NCBI RefSeq assembly: GCF_025698545.1
Contig: NC_068570.1
Coordinates: 56,315,924-56,379,923, forward strand
Origin: Gossypium raimondii
Taxonomy: Eukaryota; Streptophyta; Magnoliopsida; Malvales; Malvaceae
Direction: 5' to 3'
Length of the DNA stretch: 64,000 bases
Of this stretch, positions 1 through 12,018 are shown piece after piece (the stretch's first letter is position 1; every line of letters begins with the position of its first letter). A program made the position numbers and the translations under genes. Under the pieces are notes generated by a model. The model searched no databases, was not told where the DNA came from, and saw only the letters and a program-made list of their open reading frames with translations.

Positions 1-382
1 AAACTCGAATCTTGGCAGCGCCTCTAGAATCTTCAACTACATCAAACGGAAGGTACATTGAATCGGCGGAGCGCTTGACGTCTTGATAGGGCTTCCCAAT
101 CATGTCTCGAAGATTGGAGAACACTTTGTCGGGATAACGAGCAACGATCCCGGCGGCTTCTTCACCGAGCAAGCGAGTCTCCGATTGGAATGCGACCAAG
201 GCTGGGGATTTCCGCTTGGACATCTCGTTGATGGCTATGGTGATCGGACTTTGGCCAGGTTTCAGATTCACGACGGCCACTTTTAGCCATTCTGAACCTA
301 GATCTATGCTTGAAACAGCCGATTCCGACCTAATTAGGAATAACGATAGCAGGGATAAGAATATCCCTAATCGGAATAGCAT
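1..382 (-). CDS. HSP70-17: ER-resident heat shock 70 kDa protein 17 (HYOU1/GRP170-like), first exon, partial
   Basis: Reading down from the ATG at 382-380, the first 127 codons are open and run off the left edge. The N-terminus is a hydrophobic signal peptide (about residues 1-20, Leu/Ile/Phe-rich), followed by the Hsp70 ATPase-domain opening with SIDLGSEWLKVAVV and then INEMSKRKSPALVAF, matching the Hsp110/GRP170 branch rather than BiP. This family is an ER-lumen chaperone that works with BiP as a nucleotide-exchange factor (family knowledge). The ATG is the first after a TATA box about 133 bp upstream and is the only start that gives a signal peptide. No intron is visible in the exon. The rest of the gene lies outside the window, so integrity cannot be judged. 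Confidence 0.9.
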   Translation of the reverse strand, partial: MLFRLGIFLSLLSLFLIRSESAVSSIDLGSEWLKVAVVNLKPGQSPITIAINEMSKRKSPALVAFQSETRLLGEEAAGIVARYPDKVFSNLRDMIGKPYQDVKRSADSMYLPFDVVEDSRGAAKIRV

Positions 383-514
383 ATTCTTCCTCAAATGTGT
401 TACTTACAATTTTTTTTTTTTTTTCTAAAGTAATTTGAGAGAAGACTTCAGAGAAGAGGCGAAGGTTCTTGACGCAGTGAGTCAGGGAGGGGCTGCTGCA
501 GATCGAGTTCTGGT

Positions 515-522
515 TATTTATA
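515..522 (-). promoter_or_regulatory. TATA box of the ER Hsp70 gene
   Basis: TATAAATA on the minus strand, about 133 bp upstream of the ATG at 382. That spacing leaves room for a leader of about 100 nt. Confidence 0.7.
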
Positions 523-547
523 CCGTGAGCTGACTAGGGAGTGTGTT

Positions 548-606
548 TGACGTGGAGAGTATAAAATGTCCTATAAGAAGAAGCCACGTGGAATAACTGG
601 CACGTG
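548..606 (-). promoter_or_regulatory. Cluster of ACGT-core elements (UPR/G-box type) upstream of the ER Hsp70
   Basis: Read in the gene's direction there is CCACGTCA at 555-548, a perfect CCACGTGG palindrome at 584-591, and a second CACGTG at 601-606. All three lie within about 85 bp upstream of the TATA box. CCACGTCA is the core of the plant P-UPRE and XBP1-type elements bound by bZIP60/bZIP28 (established knowledge). Placement before an ER chaperone gene supports a role in ER-stress induction; that role is inferred. Confidence 0.6.
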
Positions 607-1007
607 GCGAATTTTTAGCTGCTTAGATGTGTTGTGCTTTCGTGTCCGTTACTTGGTCGTTTGCGGGTTCTTTGGGCAAATTCACCTTTTAAATTTCACA
701 TCTTATAAAATAAATATCCTCAAAAATAAAATAAAATAAAGTTTTTTTTTTTCATTTTCAATAGAGACTTTCATATTAAATTTATTCTTTTAAAACAAGT
801 TCCATAATTATTATAAGAGGAATTATTGTATGAAATTGTTATTCGACATTATCTCTATTCCTTTCCAACAATAGAATGATAAATAAGATTTTTCCTTCTG
901 ATTTTTAACTTTTTCCTAATGACAAAAGGGGTAGGAACAATATGGAATCATAGTTTCATACAACATTCTCTTATATAAAGTGGAATTAAAGTTATAGATT
1001 ATAAGTT

Positions 1008-1150
1008 GTTCTTAATGTAGAAGGATGTGGATTCGAGCACGCTAAAACGTATTATCATTATATTTATAGGTTGGGAGAGGCTATGGGTAGTTCTAGACAT
1101 TATGTCAAAAAAATAGATATATATTATCAGAATCTATAATGAGATTATTC
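1008..1150 (+). repeat. SINE-like dispersed repeat, copy 1
   Basis: It has a B-box-like GTGGATTCGAGCAC near 1027-1040. The body then reads GGTTGGGAGAGGCTATGGGT and ends in an A-rich tail. The same body recurs at 2905-3052 and, in reverse orientation, at 6655-6763 and 11862-12018. Confidence 0.6.
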
Positions 1151-2904
1151 AAAAAAAATTCATGCATATTTGAGATGATGGTTATGAAAAATTTTGTTAG
1201 TAATTGCATTATGTCGGACTTTAGTGTTTGAGATGTGAATTTTATCCATACAAATTTTTTACTTTGTTCATGATCTCATTGATTATTCTTCGTAGTTAAT
1301 TGATTATGCAAATCTCTTGTGATGGAATTTGTGAAAGTATGGGTAGCACTTTTAGTGATTTTACATTTCAATGCAGAAAAGTAAAGTTAGTATTCGGAGT
1401 ATTTTAGTGATTCTATACTTCGATACATTTCAGTGTTATTTTAACATATCTTGCTTGTTCATTTGAGTCAATCATGAGCTAAATGGTAAGTGATTAAAAA
1501 TATTAAGAAAGAGAGATATGTGATTGATTAAATAAGAGTTAAAAGAAAGATATGGCAAGGGAAATATGTAGTGAGAGCATTATTATATCTAAATGCGTTA
1601 TACCAAAATATAAATAGGCATATTATAGTGCATTAATTAAATTAAAGCAACTTAAAAAAAGAGCTAGTGATATTACTTAAATTTATAATGTTTGATTAAA
1701 GTTATGATTCATATGAGTACTTATTAAGCTTTTGTGAAGCTTAACGCGTAGTATGCAGATAGTGTTGGGGAGGAAAAGAGTTCAATTAAGCTACATGAAT
1801 CACATCTCATCATTGGCAATGTATGAATTATGAATTGTAAAAATAAATTATGGAATTAAAGTGGCATGAACACAGGTATACAATTTGGTCAAAATTGAAA
1901 ATTAGAGTTTCAAATGAATTGTAATATTGAATTCAGGTAGAAATGCTCAATTACGTTGTGGATAATTGATAAGCGGTGAACATGTGAGTTTTGGATGACA
2001 TTTTGAGGTATTTTGAGAACTAAAAATGGTTAAGAATGGCAGGGACCGATTAAAGGTTGTTTATACATGAATTTGAGATGTTTTAGGCTTGATTTTAGGT
2101 CCTAGTACCCTTGATTGATACCAGGTGAACTTGTATCAGTATGAGTACTCCAGAGAGTAAAAATGAACAATGCCAGGGGAGTTGTACCTATACTTAAAAT
2201 AGTGAGTGTAGGTACAAGTGCCCTGTTTTATCCAATTTTTGCTTAAAGCTCGCTCAAACAAGCCCCAAACAATCTCCGATTGCAACCAAACTTTAAAGAA
2301 AGCTTAGAAATTATTCAAATTACCCCAAAATATTCTAATAAACTTCACTTTAAGTGTTTGATACTGTTTATAAAGTTTTGTGAAGTCAGTGAACTTAGTG
2401 CCTAAATGTGATATCCTTTGCTCGAGTTATCGGTTTAACTCGAGTAAGGTGTTTTACACTATAAATAGAGGTTTGAATATCTCATTTGAGACTTTTTCAT
2501 CTTTTGACAAATTTGAACACTCTAAAATTCCCTCATCTTTCTACAATCACAACAACTTTCATAGCTTTTACTTTTCTCAATCCCCTATTACTTCCATCAC
2601 CGTCACCTACCATTGCACTTGTTTTTTAATTACCGTGACACTCATTTTCACTTAATTGTAAAATTTCCTCCGTTAACCAAAAGAACTATTGTTGTATTGA
2701 ATCAAAAAGTAAATATCTCCTTCAAATCGTTTGACAATGAACTATTGTTATTACCTATAATGGATTATTAATTTATTATACTTTCAAAATAGATTTCACT
2801 TTAGCAATTAACAATGTTGTGAAAGATAAAAATTACTTGGTGGAAATTTCATCTCAATTTGATTCATACTTTACAAAATCTATGATAAATTATTAATTTT
2901 ATGC

Positions 2905-3052
2905 ATTGTTTTCGGTGCAAGAGGACGTGATTTCGAATACGTTGAAGTGCATTATCCTCCTATTTAAGGGTTGGGGAAGAGCTATAGGTAGTTCTAAGCA
3001 TTGTATCAAAAAGAGCAGATATAATAAAAACTTATAATGATATTAATGTTTA
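2905..3052 (+). repeat. SINE-like dispersed repeat, copy 2
   Basis: Same family as the copy at 1008-1150. It has a TTTCGAATACG B-box remnant, GGTTGGGGAAGAGCTATAGG, and a tail resembling TATCAAAAAGAGCAGATAT. Confidence 0.6.
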
Positions 3053-4775
3053 AAAAAAAACCTCATAAAGATGCAATTCACAAGGTGAGCAGGGGTGTAG
3101 TCAGGGGGACTGGAAGAGGCCTCAACCCCCTTTAAAATGGAAAATTTTTATTTAAGACATTAAAATTTTTTAATATTTTAAATTAATAAAGATAAAATTA
3201 CACTTTGATCCCTCTAAAAATGATAAAAATTTTATTTAATCCTTTAAATTTATAAAGATATAGGCTATTCAAATAGTGAAATTGTATTTTTACTATCAAA
3301 AAAGTTTTAATTTCAACCCTCCTAAAAAAAATTCTGCCTTCGCCCCTTTCTTTGAGAGATTATGTAATGATCAAACCGATCTAGGATCGGTTACAATATT
3401 TTTTAATAAAATGTAAAGTGGTTATAGTAGTAATATGAGTAATATGACTTGTAAGAAATAAGTAGATACACGAAGCAACAAACACTAAGATTAATGATTT
3501 ATTTATAATGGGTGTCGAATTCAATAAAAATAATGCCCTACAAAAAATATAAACCTTGTATATAACGGTGAGCAGGGTTAAATTTACGAGTACCGCTAAC
3601 AATTTTATTTCTTAAATAAAAACAAGTGAAATAAAAACAATGTGGGAGTTTTGAAATTAAAAAACTAAATTATAACTAAAACTATCAAAAGAAATATTGC
3701 AAGATACAATATAACGAAGGGTCAATATATATTTTAACCCTTGAACTTGTCCATTTTTACTTAATTGGCCCCCAATTTTTTTGGATGTAGTTGACTCATG
3801 AACTTGTATTTCGTCAACTAAGTTGGCTTCTCCTTATAAGAAAATCTATATAATGTGAATCTAGTCGAAGGTAAAATCAATATCAATGTAAAGATAATTT
3901 CGATGTGTTAAGATAAATCAATTACCATATCACCTAACTCCCATGATTTAAATTACGTAAAATTTTAATGACAAGAGGTTATTCTAAGTTTAGAAGTACA
4001 ATATATTTATAACGAGTTTGGTTTTAACTTATGTTTTATGTCGGGATTATATATTTTTTTCTAAAATTCAACGGAAAAATTTTGACGATGTTAACCATTC
4101 TTAAAATTCAGATTAACATTTTAATCAAAATAAAATGTTTAAACTAACTAATAACATTATAAACATTGAGGTATCAAATTATGTCAAAAATTATTTATAA
4201 AACTAAATCTCAAATTTAAATATAATATAAAGATCGAAATTGAAATTAAAATGTGATATTTTATATAATCTAAAAACCACAATTAAAAATTAAGCATTTT
4301 GTTAATAATGTAAAAGACAATTTTGAAATAAAATTTAGCCTTTATTTATTTATGATTTAACCCTCGAATTAATGTGTTTTCTCATTTTGAAACCAATTTT
4401 TTTATCTTGCATTGGTATATAAAGTATCATTTTTATTCTATTTTACCTAAAAAATTATTGGTTTTCAATAAGAATATGGCGTATGTCACGTTATTAAAAG
4501 CATATATAAATCAGGACATTTAATAAATATATAATAAGTTATTTGTCCCTTCAATTTTATAGAAAAATATCATTTTAGTTCTCTATTTAATTATTTATCT
4601 CTTTTAATATTTAAACTTACATTATTTTCAAATCACTTCAAAGGCTAAAATAATTTTTTTATAAAATTAGATGATCAAATAAATCATTATGCCATTAATA
4701 AATTATTTTAAGAAACAATTTAAAAGCCCAATTACTGAAGAGCCGGTTCAAAATAATGCTATTAAAATATTTCAT

Positions 4776-4847
4776 TTCCATTGCCGGGAATTGAACCCGG
4801 GTCTCCTGGGTGAAAGCCAGATATCCTAACCACTGGACGACAATGGA
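4776..4847 (-). tRNA. trnE-UUC: tRNA-Glu (anticodon UUC)
   Basis: The 72-nt minus-strand sequence folds as a complete cloverleaf. The acceptor stem TCCATTG (4847-4841) pairs with CAATGGA (4783-4777), with discriminator A at 4776. The D stem is GTCC/GGAT. The anticodon loop is CTTTCAC with TTC at 4814-4812. The T arm is CCGGG-TTCAATT-CCCGG. There is no intron and no encoded CCA, as expected for a nuclear gene. The internal A and B boxes provide the Pol III promoter. The downstream T-run is short, so termination may be weak. Confidence 0.96.
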
Positions 4848-5384
4848 ATTTTTGGTAAAATTTTTAAAAATATTTATAAATAAGAATCTGATTGATCGGT
4901 GTAAATCTTTTACAAAATATAGTTTATTTATTTTTCTATGTTTGTTTGCGGACAGATTTTTTGGTCAATATAATTGATTTTACAAGTTAACCCAATTTTC
5001 TCATGTTGCTTCGAAAAACGTTCATAAAATTATTACAGAAGCACTATATTAATAGTTAGATTGCATTTTGATCATTCTACTAAAAAATAGACAAATTAGT
5101 TTCTATACGTTAGATCAAAGAGTAAAGTGGTTATTTTTTTAAAATTTTTATGTATTTCTACTGTTAAAAACGAATCTTTATACATCACCATGAGGTACAT
5201 GTGATACGTCACATGTTATTGTATGGTTATTTTGTTAGCCACACAAGTTTTTAACAAGATAAAGGTATCAAAATTTTAATAAAAATAATCAATTTGCTTT
5301 TTAATCTAATGTTCAATAACTAACTTGTCTATTTTTGTAGTAGATCAGGCAAAATTGCAATCGATCTCCATCTTTCATGTACTC

Positions 5385-5650
5385 TACAAAGTATGAATCA
5401 ACTTAATTTCACCTATGATTGAAGTTATGAAATATGGAACATGCTAATCGATTTAACCTTATTTTTTTATGCTATATTAATGTGATGCTATTAATGTATA
5501 AAATAATTTTTTTAGAACAACAAATGTCTTTTTAATCATATTCCGAAACCTTAAATGTCTTAAATTAAAGAGTTCGTGAGCTATCTATGGTACTTGTATC
5601 TAACACCATTCTCTCAAATGGTATCATACCCCATAATATAGTGCAGAATA
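5385..5650 (+). repeat. Dispersed repeat shared with 62270-62530
   Basis: It shares a colinear order of motifs with 62270-62530 in the same orientation: TTATGAA(A/G)TATG, TTTTTTTATGCT, a TTTTTTAGAACAA block, AATTAAAGAGTT(C/T)GTGAG, then AAATGGTAT(C/T) and CCCCAT. Moderately diverged; no terminal repeats recognised. Confidence 0.55.
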
Positions 5651-6230
5651 ACTTTTCAATTTACATAATTAGCACTACCCTTATAATATTTGAGTTCACC
5701 ATCCAAACAATTTGTAGCTTTAATTATAAAACACGTATAAACTTAATTTGAAGAAAGTCTTATGCAAGATTGTATCCCTTTTATAATACGTAAATTAAGT
5801 CAAAATAATATAAAATTTATAATATATAACCTCTATAAAAATAGTTTTATAAATTTTCCAAAACTTTAATATCACTTTTATAAATAATATAATTTTTTGT
5901 CATAACTTTAATAAGTTATTTTTATAAATAAGTATATTATTTGTATAATATATAATATGGATACGTACATAAATTATGTACATGCTTAGCTATAACTTTT
6001 ATAAATAAATATTTTATGATATTTTTATAATAGCCATAACTTTATAAAATTTTTAATATTTAAATAAAATAAATTTTTAGTCATAACCATCTCAAACACT
6101 CATATTCATGCTTATAATATAATTATTTAAATCAACAATAAATATTTACTTAAAAATAAAAAATAAACATATTATTACTTTAATAATAAAATTATAATTT
6201 AACATATTTTTTATTAATTTTATAAAACTA

Positions 6231-6293
6231 GCGCAACTCGAATCTGAGCTATGCCTGAGACAACGAACACTCTTAACCATCAAACCATCACAT
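6231..6293 (-). repeat. tRNA-like head of a SINE-type element
   Basis: On the minus strand, TGGTTAAGAGTGTT resembles a Pol III A box. About 30 nt downstream, GATTCGAGTTGC resembles a B box. No cloverleaf with paired acceptor ends forms, so this is a SINE head or tRNA relic rather than a tRNA gene. Confidence 0.45.
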
Positions 6294-6654
6294 GAGGCTC
6301 ACAAATAAACAGAACTTTTAATTATATACAATTTTTACTTCAACGTCTCTTAAAGATCATTTTCGATTATTATCTTACTAGTATCAGTTCAAACACTTAT
6401 CATCCCATTGATTTTGTCTATCACTATTGCATTAATTAATCTCATCTCCTCCAATTTCATCTAACTTGGTATCATCGTCTTTTAAATATGACTTGATATT
6501 TCCTTTTGGAAGAATAAATATTTTAGGTTAAATTTGTGTTGTACTTTTTATTTTAGTTAATTTTAGTTTATATACTTTTCGATTTTTAAAATTTCGAACA
6601 AATGGTATAAGTTAAATTTTGTTAATAGTTGTAACAATATTATTAAATGATTAA

Positions 6655-6763
6655 AACTATACATTATCTCTTTTCAACTCATAAATAGAAGGATAATATG
6701 TTTTAATACAATCGAACTCACTTTTTTGTATTAACAATAATAACCATACCAATCGAACTAAGA
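6655..6763 (-). repeat. SINE-like dispersed repeat, copy 3 (inverted)
   Basis: Reverse complement matches the family seen at 1008-1150 and 2905-3052: tRNA-like head, a GAGTTCGATTGT B-box region, and the TATTTATGAGTTG body. Confidence 0.55.
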
Positions 6764-7111
6764 TATAATCGGTAAAAATAATGAATTTAACATTATTGTA
6801 TATAGTTAGGACAAAAATTACAAGAGATTTACTCCTGTGCAAACAGAAGTAAGCGTAGACCGATGATAAGTAGACATGTTATTATAAAAGGATATTGAAA
6901 CCCCGACATCAAACATGAACAGAATAATTTCAAAATCATTTGAAACCCAGAAGCATACGAAGCGCTCAGAAAACATCTTCGGCGACCCCTTTTTACCCCA
7001 AAACCAAACCAACAAGTCAGCGACTCTGAGTAATATATAATTAAATTTCCTCTATTTTGTTTTGGGGGTTTTAAAATCGAACTTTGGGGTTGATTTGAAT
7101 CGAAAACAGTA

Positions 7112-8582
7112 ATGTCCGCATCTACCGTCTCGATCACCGCCAACCCAGCGGCGGCGACGCCTCGCCGGCGTTCCCTCGTCGCCGATAAGAGATCGAACAT
7201 TGAAGCTTTGGTTGTTGATCCAAATGCTACTGGGGTTAACCTTGTGGAAGACAAAGCCGCCGCTGCTGCCGTTGGCACTGCCGGTTACAGAAGAGATCTG
7301 AGCCACGATTCGGGTCGTGCGGAGCCGTCAAAGGACTCGTTGCAAGCGAAAAGGGTTGTCGTGGGTCAGAATTCGAACGGCTCGCTGCGACGATCGCGGA
7401 AAGGAGCGGTTAACAAGGCCGAGAAACCTCGGTGGTCGACTGCGGTTAGCATTTTTGCTAAGAATTTAGCACTTTTGCTTGTTTTGGTTGGATTAGCTCA
7501 GATTATTAGGAGATTGGCTTTGAAATCTGGGGATGTTAGTAGCGTTGGGACACATGCGGGATTAACTGAATTTGAGGGTAGGGTTGCTGAGGTTGAGAGT
7601 TTTTTGAAGACCACGGCTAAGATGATTCAGGTTCAGGTAGAGGTTGTTGATAGGAAAATTGAAAACGAAATTGGTGGGTTAAGGAAGGAATTGAATGAGA
7701 GAATTGTGGATCAAACTGTGGTATTGGAGAATTCATTGAAAAAATTGGAAGAAAAGAATGAGGAATTAGATAAGTCCTTGAGTGAATTGAAGAGTGCGAA
7801 TTTGTTGACAAAGGAAGAGTTTGGAAAGATGTACGAACAAATGTTAAAAGAGAAGGGTCAAAATGGTGAGTCCGAGAATGCAGTGAGTTTAAGCGATCTA
7901 GGAGCCTATGCGAGAGAGATTGTGAAGAATGAGATTGAGAAGCATGCCTCGGATGGGCTCGGCAGGGCTGATTATGCTCTCTCGTCAGGTGGGGGAAAGG
8001 TTGTTCGGCATTCAGAGCCCTTTCTTGCTGGAAAGGGAATCAACTGGTTTCTAAAAACTAGCCGAAATGGAGTTCATCAGGATGCAGACAAGATGTTGAA
8101 GCCAAGTTTTGGAGAGCCAGGGCAGTGCTTTCCATTGAAAGGAAGCAATGGGTTTGTTCAGATTAAGCTGCGCACTGCTATTATCCCAGAGGCTATTACT
8201 TTGGAACATGTTGCCAAGGTATTATTGTCATTATGCTTACATTGTTGTAAAGTTTCTTTATATTTGTCTTTGTTTTATGATGCAACGTGTAACTGTAATG
8301 CATTTCGTTTGATTAGTCTGAAGCTCTAACATAAGATCCATTGGATGGGAATATTCAAACTTGAGCTCATTTAGCCAGTCCTTTTTTGCCAAAGTAATTT
8401 ACACTTAATATGAACTGTATCTTTAAACTCTGATTCAACCCCTGATCTTGCAATAGCATTCTGCTTCTTATTCTTTCAGGACACTGTTTCCCCTATCTAA
8501 CAGCTAATAACTTTGCTAGATTTGTTTTAGTTAGGAGATCTATCGCAATTTTAATGAGGGCCACAACTTTTATAAAGTTGGA

Positions 8583-8613
<31 letters not shown>

Positions 8614-10164
8614 GGATCTTTTAGAAATTAAAGGAAAAAAAACACATGTACAATTACTAGGTAACAACATATATCTGGATATATATGGATTTTGAATAAG
8701 GATTGGTAAATATAACACCATCCTTCCCTGCATCCTACCTCAAATAGGTAAATATTTTTGTCTTATTTTTTACAGTTATATGTAAATAACGAGGTTTTAA
8801 TAGTGTTTCCTTTCCTTCAAAAGTGGTTCCATGCAAAGAGATATTGGTTAACAATACAAATACTGAGGATTGTTTGAATAGCTTGTGCTGATGAGGACAT
8901 TGTATATATATGTAATTACTTTCAGCAGAGGCATAGTGGCATACTTGTGGAACTAGTGAGTGAAGATATAGATTTTCCTGGCACTGCTTGATTTGCATCT
9001 AAAGAGTACGAGAGCTATTTGTATATGTAGAAAAATAATTGATTGCTAGGAATAGACATTTGATTGGTTGTCAATTTTTGTTTCTTATATTTAGTTTACT
9101 GCAGGCGATTTTCATCTTAAGATATTAGGTATCTGTTGCTTGAAGAACAGAAAGGACCCTTTGGTAGATGGCTGAAAAATGCCAAAAGGGGTTTCGTTTT
9201 GGCCTTCCATTTTAACTTACAACATCTTGAAGTGCCATTATTTGTTCTTGTTAATCTGTCGTGTTGTTTTGCCTATCTTGACTAAACCAACAAGTGATGG
9301 ATTGCCAAAGTTGCAATTTACCATTGTCACTTGATTAATGAATAAAAGAATCATTCTTGGTTTAGCACCTTTCATTTATGATGTCAGAATTAGGATAGCT
9401 CACCGCTATTTGTATGAATATACATGCCTTTGTTTCTTGCAGCCTTGCCCTTTTCATAATTTTAAGATAATAGCAAAAGAATTTAATATTATGGAAAATG
9501 TTGAAACACCAGGCAGAACAAGCTAATATAACAATGGCAATTTACTGAAAATAACCAAGTACATAGCTAGAAATAATGTGGAAAAATAAGAGCACAAGAA
9601 TACTAGGATTTATGTGTTTTGGCTTTAAGCGTAATTTGGTAGGGGCAATGAGAAATTTTTACTATGATTGTTGCAAGATGAAAAAAAAAATAGTTTTTTT
9701 CCCAAAACTCTTTGGAATTCAGTCAAGCTGGTTCACTCAAGATAGACCTAGGCAAATTGACAATTTCGTATAATTTTCAAAGGCAAAGCTCTTTCTGTTT
9801 TCATTCTCTATCAACCTTGTCACAAGTGCTTATTGTGTTGTGCATGTCCCATGCACAGAGTGTTGCATACGATAGATCCAGTGCACCCAAGGATTGCCGC
9901 GTCTCTGGCTGGCTGCAAGGCCGTGATCTTGATGTCACTGTTGATGCCGACAAGATGTTTCTTTTGGCAGAATTCACGTATGACCTTGAGAAGAGTAATG
10001 CTCAGACCTTTGATGTATTGGATACAGCAGGTATCGGAATTGTTGACACAGTTAGGCTGGATTTTTCTTCCAACCATGGAAGTGCTTCACATACCTGCAT
10101 TTACCGTTTGAGGGTGCATGGTCACGAACCCAATTCTGTTTTAATGGTGAAAACGGAGTTGTGA
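7112..10164 (+). CDS. SUN1: SUN-domain protein of the inner nuclear membrane (SUN1/SUN2 type)
   Basis: Two coding exons, 7112-8218 and 9859-10164, joined in phase 0 across a 1,640-bp intron, give 470 aa, the usual length of plant classical SUN proteins. Residues 1-110 are a basic Ser/Ala-rich nucleoplasmic tail. One membrane span lies at about 112-132 ([18 protein letters not shown]). A coiled coil occupies about 150-250. The SUN domain fills the C-terminus from about residue 295, split by the intron after TLEHVAK; it continues with [18 protein letters not shown] and ends in YRLRVHG. In plants these proteins bind KASH-type partners (WIPs, SINEs) in the perinuclear space, forming LINC complexes that control nuclear shape and meiotic chromosome movement (family knowledge). 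The start is the first ATG of the open frame. Whether it is the SUN1 or SUN2 orthologue was not tested. Confidence 0.95.
8583..8608 (+). repeat. (TA)n microsatellite in the SUN intron
   Basis: Uninterrupted alternating TA run inside the SUN intron. Shorter TA tracts occur near 10374-10400 and 11372-11392. Confidence 0.85.
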
Positions 10165-10639
10165 TCCATATTGTATTTGCTATCTGCATTCTTCTCGGTA
10201 CTTATCGATTTTGTCTCTTCATTTAATTATATATTGACTCAGATCATTCTACTAACTAGATACAGATTCCTTATCCTGTTAGAATTCCGTCTGTGTAGCA
10301 AATGAGTGTGAATCTACTTTTATGTTTCCACTTTCCAGTTAGGTTCTACTTGAATTAAGAACAATGATTTTGATATATATATACACATATATATATATGA
10401 ACCAGAAGTAGATGAATTTTGTCTCCTGGTAGGAAAATTTTCATGGAATTTTGTTTCCTACGTGATAACCGGAAAATTCGGAATGGTATGTAGCAGATTT
10501 GATAGCTTGTGTATTCATGTCATGCTTGTGTTATTTTTCTGTGTCAAAATCATGTTTAAGGTGTTATTTATTCATATGAATTCTGACATCTATATCTATG
10601 CCATATATCTATCAGTATCCATCTATATTTTATACTATT

Positions 10640-11340
10640 ATTTAAGCCTGAGATTATTTTATACTATTATTTAAGTTTGAGATTGAGTTGGTGTCACAAA
10701 TTAATTAGACACCAACTCAGTTAGAAGAATTACAAAATTGTCTTTCCTTACTTAAAATAAATTATATTTAATCTTTTTATTTTTTTATTTTTTACACATT
10801 ATTGGATTTGAGCACATGCTATTTACATCATATAAAATATTAATTTTACCACTAAATCAAAGTTTTATTGTAATATAACATTTACATTTTAATTGTATTT
10901 TACATGTTTTATCACTTTCATCGGTTGTATCTATATTTTACTTTTATAAAATTATTTAAGCCCTAGTTGAGTTGGTATTGGTGTGAATATAAACTCGGTT
11001 AAGGAAATTACTAAAATATTTGTTTATCATTAAAATAAATTATATTTTTAGGGTATTTTAATATTTTATTTTAAAATAAAAATATTGCACTTGATTGGAT
11101 TTGAACCAAAATTTTACTATTAAATCAAAATTACCTATAGTATTCTAAATATGTGATCTTCACACACATATGCGCGTGATAAAATTTAGTTATATATAAA
11201 GGTATTGAGTTGGTGTCAACTATAATCAATTTTAACTCAATTGTTAAATTACCAAAACTCTTATTTTTAACAAAATAATAAATATTAATTTGAAAATATT
11301 TTTATTTATTCATAAAAATCTAGAAAAATAATGCTTGCTC
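10640..11340 (+). repeat. Three related segments with a TGAGTTGGTGTC motif
   Basis: The motif TTGAGTTGGT(GTC), followed by a TTA(A/G)-rich stretch, AATTAC(C/A)AAA and an AT-rich tail, recurs near 10683, 10966 and 11209. The first copy holds a 12-bp perfect inverted repeat, TGAGTTGGTGTC/GACACCAACTCA (10684-10695 and 10708-10719, 12-nt loop). Units are about 250-280 bp and diverged. Confidence 0.5.
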
Positions 11341-11861
11341 TCAAATTTTTTATTTCAACAAAATAATATTATCATATATATATATATATATATTCTATTT
11401 GCTTCTGTAATATCATATTTATGTTTTTTCTTTTCCATGTCTAGTACTTTTAGCGGATAAAAATTACAATGCCTAATTTATTAATTTAGTTTATTTATTA
11501 ATTCAAAGATAAAGTAGTGATTTATGAACCTTTTTTTTTTGGTACATGTGTTTTATGAACTGTAATGAGCAAATAAAGGGAGGAAAAAGGGCTGTTCTTG
11601 CTGGATGATTCCTTCGGTGGTTGGAGAGGGGACAAAGGTTTCTTCAATGATTTGAATGTTGACATACTATTTATAATATGCACTGTTGGATGGATTATGA
11701 TCACCACTATCTATAATTATCAGTTTATATCGCTTGTCAAATCGAATAATATGTTGGGTTTTAGTTAAATCTCAATAAGTCAGAATCAGATTTTTTTAAT
11801 TATGATGTTCAAAAATATAACCTTTTAGATTTGATTTTTTTTTAGCAATCTCATTATATAT

Positions 11862-12018
11862 TTTGGTCATATTTTTTTGACACAATATCTAAAACTATTA
11901 ATAACCCCTTCTCAACCCATAAATGGATAGATAATGTGCTTCAGCACACTCGAACCAATATTCTCTTGTATTGACAACAATACCCATATCAATCGAGTTA
12001 ACACTCAAACCACTTAAA
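11862..12018 (-). repeat. SINE-like dispersed repeat, copy 4 (inverted)
   Basis: Best-preserved head of the family. On the minus strand it starts near GTTAACTCGATTGATATGGG, carries a GGTTCGAGTGTGC B box, then a body with CCATTTATGGGTTGAGAAGG, and ends in TGTCAAAAAAATATGACC. Confidence 0.6.

Larger units (their letters stand above)
620..4775. other. AT-rich intergenic spacer with repeat fragments
   Basis: No coding region can be supported. It holds two tRNA-derived SINE-like copies (about 1008-1150 and 2905-3052). The rest is AT-rich unique or degenerate sequence, with short ORFs that have no recognisable product. Confidence 0.6.
4850..7050. other. Intergenic spacer between tRNA-Glu and the SUN gene
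   Basis: Very AT-rich. It contains one copy of a dispersed repeat shared with 62270-62530 (5385-5650), a tRNA-like SINE head (6231-6293, minus) and an inverted SINE-like copy (6655-6763). No coding region is supported. Confidence 0.6.

Noticed and set aside
6231-6293. Second tRNA gene
   Set aside because: A- and B-box-like motifs are present but acceptor and anticodon stems do not pair; called a SINE head instead.
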